NCBI GenBank assembly: GCA_022616595.1
Contig: JAKEEL010000090.1
Location: 1 to 9,415, forward strand
Reading direction: 5' to 3'
DNA: 9,415 nt
Source: Methylococcaceae bacterium
Lineage (GTDB): Bacteria; Pseudomonadota; Gammaproteobacteria; Methylococcales; UBA1147
Position 1 is the stretch's first letter. Each line of letters opens with the position of its first letter. Under the pieces are notes generated by a model. That model had not been told where the DNA came from, searched no databases, and saw nothing but the letters and a program-made list of their open reading frames with translations. A program made the translations under genes and the position numbers. Positions 6,468 to 9,415 of this stretch are shown piece by piece.

Positions 6468-7841
6468 ATGACCCTGCGTCCGGACATTTTTTTTAACGAA
6501 CTTAACCGATTGTTTCCGCGGGCGGATTTCCTGATCGCCTATAGCGGCGGGCTCGATTCCACGGTTTTGGTGCATTTGTGCGCGCAGGGGGCGGCGGAAG
6601 AAAACCGGGGCAGATTGCTCGCGGTTCATGTAAACCACGGAATCCATCCGCAATCCGGGCATTGGGCCGTTCATTGTAAAACAACCTGCGCCGGACTGGA
6701 TGTCAGGTGTCGCGTGTTGAGCCTGAATCTCGTGGCAAAGCCAGTGCGAAATCTTGAGGAAACCGCGCGCACGGCACGCTACGACGCGCTGCTCCGGCTG
6801 ATGACGGAGGGTACCGTGCTATTGACCGCCCAGCATCGGGACGACCAGGCGGAAACGATCCTTTTGCAACTGCTCCGCGGCGGCGGGTTGCAGGGATTGT
6901 CGGGAATGCCCGAGTCGATTGCGTTCGGGCCGGGTATTCTGCACAGACCGTTACTGAAGGTTTCGAGAAGCTCCATCCAGGCTTACGCGGACTTGCACGG
7001 ATTGAAATGGATCGACGATCCGAGTAACTTGGATACTGTTCATGACAGAAACTATCTGCGTCATGAAATTATCCCGCGTATCCGGTCTCGCTGGCCGGGC
7101 ATGGATAAAACCCTGGCTCGATCCGGAAAACATTGCGCAGAAGCGCAGAAGATCGTCGATGCGCAGGGAGAATCTTGGTTTGAATCGGTCATCGAGCGGA
7201 GCCGAAACACGATTCTGATTTCGAAATTGAGCGAATTCGATGAAGCACGAAAGCGTTTAATTTTACGGCATTGGATCCGTCGATCTGGATATCGGAGTCC
7301 AAGCCAAGTTAAACTGCAACGCATCATCAGCGAGGCGATTCCGGCGGCACGGGATCGGTTTCCGAGAATCCAGTGGGATGAAGCCGAGGTGCGGCGCTAT
7401 CGGGACAAGCTGTATCTACTCACGCCGATCGGAAAATTCGATCGAGACCGAGTGACCCGGTGGTCTATTTGTAGCCCCTTGCCGATTCCGGAACTATCAG
7501 GAACCCTCGAATGCCGTTCTCCAGATCGCCACCCTGACTTCCCGACCAAAGACGTCAGCGTCCGGTTTCGAAAGGGAGGCGAGCGTTGCCGGCTGCCGGG
7601 CAGGCAGGGTACGCGTTCCTTGAAAAAGGTTTTTCAGGAACTCGCGGTGCCGCCCTGGGAAAGGGACCGGATTCCATTGATTTATTTTAAAGACGAACTG
7701 GCGGCTATCGGCGATCGGCTGGTCTGCGCGCCATTTCACGAACTCGGGCTCGAATTCCGCTGGATCCGCGAAGGATCCAGCCGATCAGAATCTGCTTTTG
7801 CGTCGCTTCAGTTCGATTACGGAGAGCCGGCACCCGGATGA
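6468..7841 (+). CDS. tilS: tRNA(Ile)-lysidine synthetase TilS
   Basis: Essential cytoplasmic enzyme that adenylates C34 of the minor tRNA-Ile (CAU anticodon) and attaches lysine, changing its identity from Met to Ile and its decoding to AUA. The 457 residues are close to the E. coli 432. The N-terminal PP-loop ATPase motif is SGGLDST at 26-32, followed by HVNHGIHPQSGHWAVHC near 54, AQHRDDQAET at 121-130 with LLQLLRGGGLQGLSGM, and DPSNLDTVHDRNYLRHEIIP, all typical of TilS. The central domain is about 230-330. The C-terminal tRNA-binding domain starts near 364 with VRFRKGGERCRLPG, then SLKKVFQELAVPPWERDRIP. The ATG at 6468 follows accA by 39 bp and has only a weak ribosome binding site. The accA-tilS neighbourhood also occurs in enterobacteria. 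Confidence 0.96.
   Translation: MTLRPDIFFNELNRLFPRADFLIAYSGGLDSTVLVHLCAQGAAEENRGRLLAVHVNHGIHPQSGHWAVHCKTTCAGLDVRCRVLSLNLVAKPVRNLEETARTARYDALLRLMTEGTVLLTAQHRDDQAETILLQLLRGGGLQGLSGMPESIAFGPGILHRPLLKVSRSSIQAYADLHGLKWIDDPSNLDTVHDRNYLRHEIIPRIRSRWPGMDKTLARSGKHCAEAQKIVDAQGESWFESVIERSRNTILISKLSEFDEARKRLILRHWIRRSGYRSPSQVKLQRIISEAIPAARDRFPRIQWDEAEVRRYRDKLYLLTPIGKFDRDRVTRWSICSPLPIPELSGTLECRSPDRHPDFPTKDVSVRFRKGGERCRLPGRQGTRSLKKVFQELAVPPWERDRIPLIYFKDELAAIGDRLVCAPFHELGLEFRWIREGSSRSESAFASLQFDYGEPAPG
7759..7781. repeat. 9-bp perfect inverted repeat inside tilS
   Basis: GCTGGATCC (7759-7767) and GGATCCAGC (7773-7781) flank the 5-nt loop GCGAA. The structure lies in the final codons of tilS, about 60 bp before its stop. 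In RNA or single-stranded DNA the hairpin should be stable. There is no adjacent T-tract, so it could act in mRNA 3' processing or attenuate read-through, or be chance. Confidence 0.35.
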
Positions 7842-7858
7842 TCCCTACTTCTGATTAC

Positions 7859-7888
7859 GGACGCCGTTCGGTAGCGCCTCATTTTTTT
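7859..7888 (+). terminator. Weak intrinsic terminator candidate after tilS
   Basis: The segment 7859-7878 can fold into a bulged stem (GG-CGC pairing with GCG-CC around a CGTTCGG core) and is followed two bases later by seven Ts (7882-7888), the longest T-run in the window. The stem is irregular, so this is at best a partial terminator between tilS and the kinase-like gene. Confidence 0.33.
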
Positions 7889-7944
7889 CCAAGACTGGTT
7901 GCGTCGGGCAGACGCCGGTCAGCGCCAGGCTACGGACCTAACGC

Positions 7945-7949
7945 GGGAG
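7945..7949 (+). promoter_or_regulatory. Ribosome binding site fixing the start of the kinase-like gene
   Basis: GGGAG lies 9 bases before ATG 7959. The frame is open further upstream to a TTG at 7899, but that added sequence has no family resemblance, whereas the kinase fold begins directly after the ATG with SIITITGDLASGKS. The site therefore supports ATG 7959. Confidence 0.6.
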
Positions 7950-7958
7950 TATAGTTCG

Positions 7959-8861
7959 ATGTCGATTATCACTATTACCGGTGACCTTGCCAGCGGGAAA
8001 AGCCTGATTGCGAAAAAGATTGCGGAGGAATTGGGAGCAGTCTATTTTTCTACCGGCCTTATCCAGCGAGAGATCGCGGCGGAATATGGCATGACGACGC
8101 TGGAATTGAACAAATATTCCGAAAGTCACCCCGAAATCGATCACGAAATCGATGATCGGGTCAGGAGGCTCAATGAGAGTGCCGATGCACTCGTGGTGGA
8201 TTCGAGGATGGCCTGGCATTTTCTGCCGCACTCATTCAAGGTTTTTCTGTCAACCAACATTGTTCGGGCCGCCGAGCGGGTGATCGCCGATACCGAGCGA
8301 TCGAGCGAGCCTGTTTACAAGGATAGGAACGACGCGATGCTCAAGCTTCAGGAACGGAAATACAGTGAGAACAAGCGCTATTTGCACTTGTACAGCGCAG
8401 ACTGTTCCAGTTTGTCCAACTTCGATCTGGTTGTCGATACCACCTATTCGGTTCCGGACGATACCATTCAAGCCATAATTTCGGGTTTCGAGGATTGGCA
8501 TCGGAATCGTCCGATCCACCGATACTGGTATTCGCCGCGCTCGATCCTGCCGCTTCGCTCGTTGAGCGAAGCCGATGCGGATTCCTCACCGGACAGCCCG
8601 CAAATCGTCGAGGTGCTCCTGTGTAACGGCAATCTATATGCCTATGCCGGGCACGGCCGGTTGGCGACTGCGCTCAGAGGCCGGCAAGCTTATTTGCCCG
8701 TCGATGTGATCGCCGCGGACGGACAAAAATTCCGGGAGGGCTTGAGTGCGGTGCAGTATATTGACCAGGCCTATAACCACGACATCGTATCGGAGTGGGA
8801 ACAGGAATTCGGTTTCGAATACCTGGCTCTTTCGCGACGTTTCAGTGAACGCGGCGGTTAA
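7959..8861 (+). CDS. Cytidylate-kinase-like protein with C-terminal ParB/Srx-like domain
   Basis: From ATG 7959 the product has 300 residues. Positions 1-175 resemble archaeal-type CMP kinase: P-loop GDLASGKS (8-15), an NMP-binding segment with STGLIQREI and EYGMTTLELNKYSE followed by HPEIDHEID, a core strand ADALVVDSRMAW (the family usually has an EGR-type motif), and a lid-like RKYSENKRYLHLYSAD followed by NFDLVVDTT. Positions 187-255 resemble the ParB/sulfiredoxin nucleotide-binding fold: YSPRSILPLRSL, then IVEVLLCNGNLYAYAGHGRL (216-235) and ATALRGRQAYLPVDVIA, the pattern of a strand, a GHxRL turn and a helix. The kinase part suggests transfer of ATP phosphate to a nucleotide or other small molecule; the true substrate is unknown, and canonical CMP kinase is normally encoded elsewhere as cmk. 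No signal peptide or membrane segment is visible, so it should be cytoplasmic. It follows tilS by 117 bp in the same direction and ends before a hairpin and terminator. The kinase assignment is fairly sure; the C-terminal domain is inferred from pattern. Confidence 0.82.
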   Translation: MSIITITGDLASGKSLIAKKIAEELGAVYFSTGLIQREIAAEYGMTTLELNKYSESHPEIDHEIDDRVRRLNESADALVVDSRMAWHFLPHSFKVFLSTNIVRAAERVIADTERSSEPVYKDRNDAMLKLQERKYSENKRYLHLYSADCSSLSNFDLVVDTTYSVPDDTIQAIISGFEDWHRNRPIHRYWYSPRSILPLRSLSEADADSSPDSPQIVEVLLCNGNLYAYAGHGRLATALRGRQAYLPVDVIAADGQKFREGLSAVQYIDQAYNHDIVSEWEQEFGFEYLALSRRFSERGG

Positions 8862-8870
8862 GCTTGTCGA

Positions 8871-8890
8871 GCGGATTCAATGGAATCCGC
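8871..8890. other. 8-bp perfect hairpin after the kinase-like gene
   Basis: GCGGATTC (8871-8878) pairs with GAATCCGC (8883-8890) around AATG. It starts 9 bp after the kinase-like stop codon. Without a T-tract it is not itself a terminator, but it may stabilise the mRNA 3' end ahead of the terminator at 8903. Confidence 0.5.
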
Positions 8891-8902
8891 GCCGGTCGGG
8901 GC

Positions 8903-8934
8903 CATTATGATTCCAGTGGAATAATGTTTTTCTT
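8903..8934 (+). terminator. Probable intrinsic terminator of the + strand series
   Basis: CATT plus ATTCC (8903-8914, with a 3-nt bulge) pairs with GGAATAATG (8918-8926) around AGT and is followed by TTTTTCTT (8927-8934). The stem is AT-rich but the T-tract is good. It overlaps the last codons of the convergent - strand gene ending at 8905, an economical tail-to-tail arrangement. Confidence 0.55.
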
Positions 8935-9270
8935 CGAGTGCTTTGTCACGCCGTTTTCGCCTTGGCCGGCGGTCGCCACGATTTTGTAGATACATTGGGT
9001 ACCCTGATTGCGCCATTTTACAGTCGCACTGAACTGATCCGCGGAAAATGAATGGCTTCCGAGTTCGAGCCAGCCCAAGTCCGAGATTTCCGTGACATCG
9101 ATTTCAAATTCTCCCTGTCTTTCGCCGCTCTGCCGACATTCCCGTTCAACCCGGTCGTAGATCTCGGTGTCCGCGACCTGGTGTCTGCCCGGTCTTTTCC
9201 GTTTTGCCTGAATTCGCGCGATTACCGAAAGAATCAGAATCAGAAGAAGTCCTACGATTAGCCACCCCAT
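8905..9270 (-). CDS. Small single-pass membrane protein, function unknown
   Basis: A 121-residue protein read leftward from ATG 9268-9270. Residues 3-19 (GLLLILILSVIARI and flanks) form one membrane segment immediately followed by the basic KRKRPGRH, so the positive-inside rule predicts a short periplasmic N-terminus and a cytoplasmic C-terminal domain. That domain (about 35-121) is soluble, acidic in the middle (GEFEIDVTEISDLGWLELG) and ends in a possibly strand-rich segment with KWRNQGTQCIYKIVATAG. I recognise no family and see no catalytic motif. A good ribosome binding site supports translation. It is convergent with the kinase-like gene, so it is likely a separate unit. The + strand frame opposite it (9052-9261) has no comparable support. 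Confidence 0.75.
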   Translation of the reverse strand: MGWLIVGLLLILILSVIARIQAKRKRPGRHQVADTEIYDRVERECRQSGERQGEFEIDVTEISDLGWLELGSHSFSADQFSATVKWRNQGTQCIYKIVATAGQGENGVTKHSKKNIIPLES

Positions 9271-9276
9271 AATTTT

Positions 9277-9281
9277 TCCTC
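9277..9281 (-). promoter_or_regulatory. Ribosome binding site of the small membrane protein gene
   Basis: On the - strand GAGGA stands 6 bases before the ATG, the clearest Shine-Dalgarno in the window, which supports that start and the reality of this gene. The remaining bases to the window end (9282-9415) show no gene or convincing promoter. Confidence 0.65.
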
Positions 9282-9415
9282 GTTCGTTTTGGTTTTGTTA
9301 AAGTGATCGTCGCGGACCCGGGTTTTCTGGAAGATCGGTTCTCGTGAGGCCTGCCTAGCTGGCGATGGGAATATTTTACCAGTTTGCCGGGAAGCGACGT
9401 AGTGCGAATTGCTGC

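Noticed and set aside
9376..9414. - strand frame entering from the window edge and ending at TAA (QQFALRRFPANW), a possible C-terminus of another gene
   Set aside because: Twelve residues are too few to tell from chance; other frames are open there as well.
9365..9415. ATG-initiated + strand frame running off the window end (MGIFYQFAGKRRS...)
   Set aside because: Only 17 codons visible, no ribosome binding site, and nothing recognisable.
1..9415. tRNA, rRNA, CRISPR arrays, transposase or integrase genes
   Set aside because: I read both strands and found no cloverleaf, regularly spaced repeats or recombinase-like protein. This was by eye, not with a covariance search.

Overview
The window looks like a stretch of gammaproteobacterial chromosome. 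It carries a conserved housekeeping block, ftsK-lolA-rarA followed by accA-tilS, all on the + strand. The proteins match gammaproteobacterial families closely in length and motifs: AccA is 319 residues and opens with the typical LDFEQPIAELEAKI segment, and ftsK-lolA-rarA is a gene order known from pseudomonads and relatives. A palindromic intergenic element at 412-557 recalls repeats I associate with methane-oxidising Methylococcales, but that placement is from memory and only tentative.

Positions 1-860 are accessory or decayed. They hold a possible C-terminal gene end (1-132) followed by a strong hairpin that lacks a T-tract, a second imperfect hairpin, a palindromic MITE-like element (412-557) and, 21 bp beyond it, the first 49 codons of a SulP-family anion transporter that stops abruptly at 728. 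A sigma70-like promoter (801-828) then leads into ftsK.

Positions 864-5329 hold ftsK (chromosome segregation and division), lolA (periplasmic lipoprotein chaperone) and rarA (replication-fork AAA+ ATPase), probably one transcription unit. A 139-bp gap with two mutually exclusive small hairpins precedes accA (acetyl-CoA carboxylase carboxyltransferase alpha). tilS (tRNA-Ile lysidine synthetase) follows 39 bp after accA.

Positions 7959-8861 encode the least ordinary protein here. Its N-terminal half resembles the archaeal-type cytidylate kinase, and its C-terminal part resembles the ParB/sulfiredoxin-like nucleotide-binding fold. A hairpin and a probable terminator end this + strand series. 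The terminator overlaps the 3' end of a convergent - strand gene (8905-9270) for a small single-pass membrane protein of unknown function. The last 145 bases contain only that gene's ribosome binding site and no supported gene.

I saw no tRNA, rRNA, CRISPR array, transposase or integrase. The candidates for something little described are the kinase/ParB-like fusion and the MITE-like element beside the broken SulP gene.
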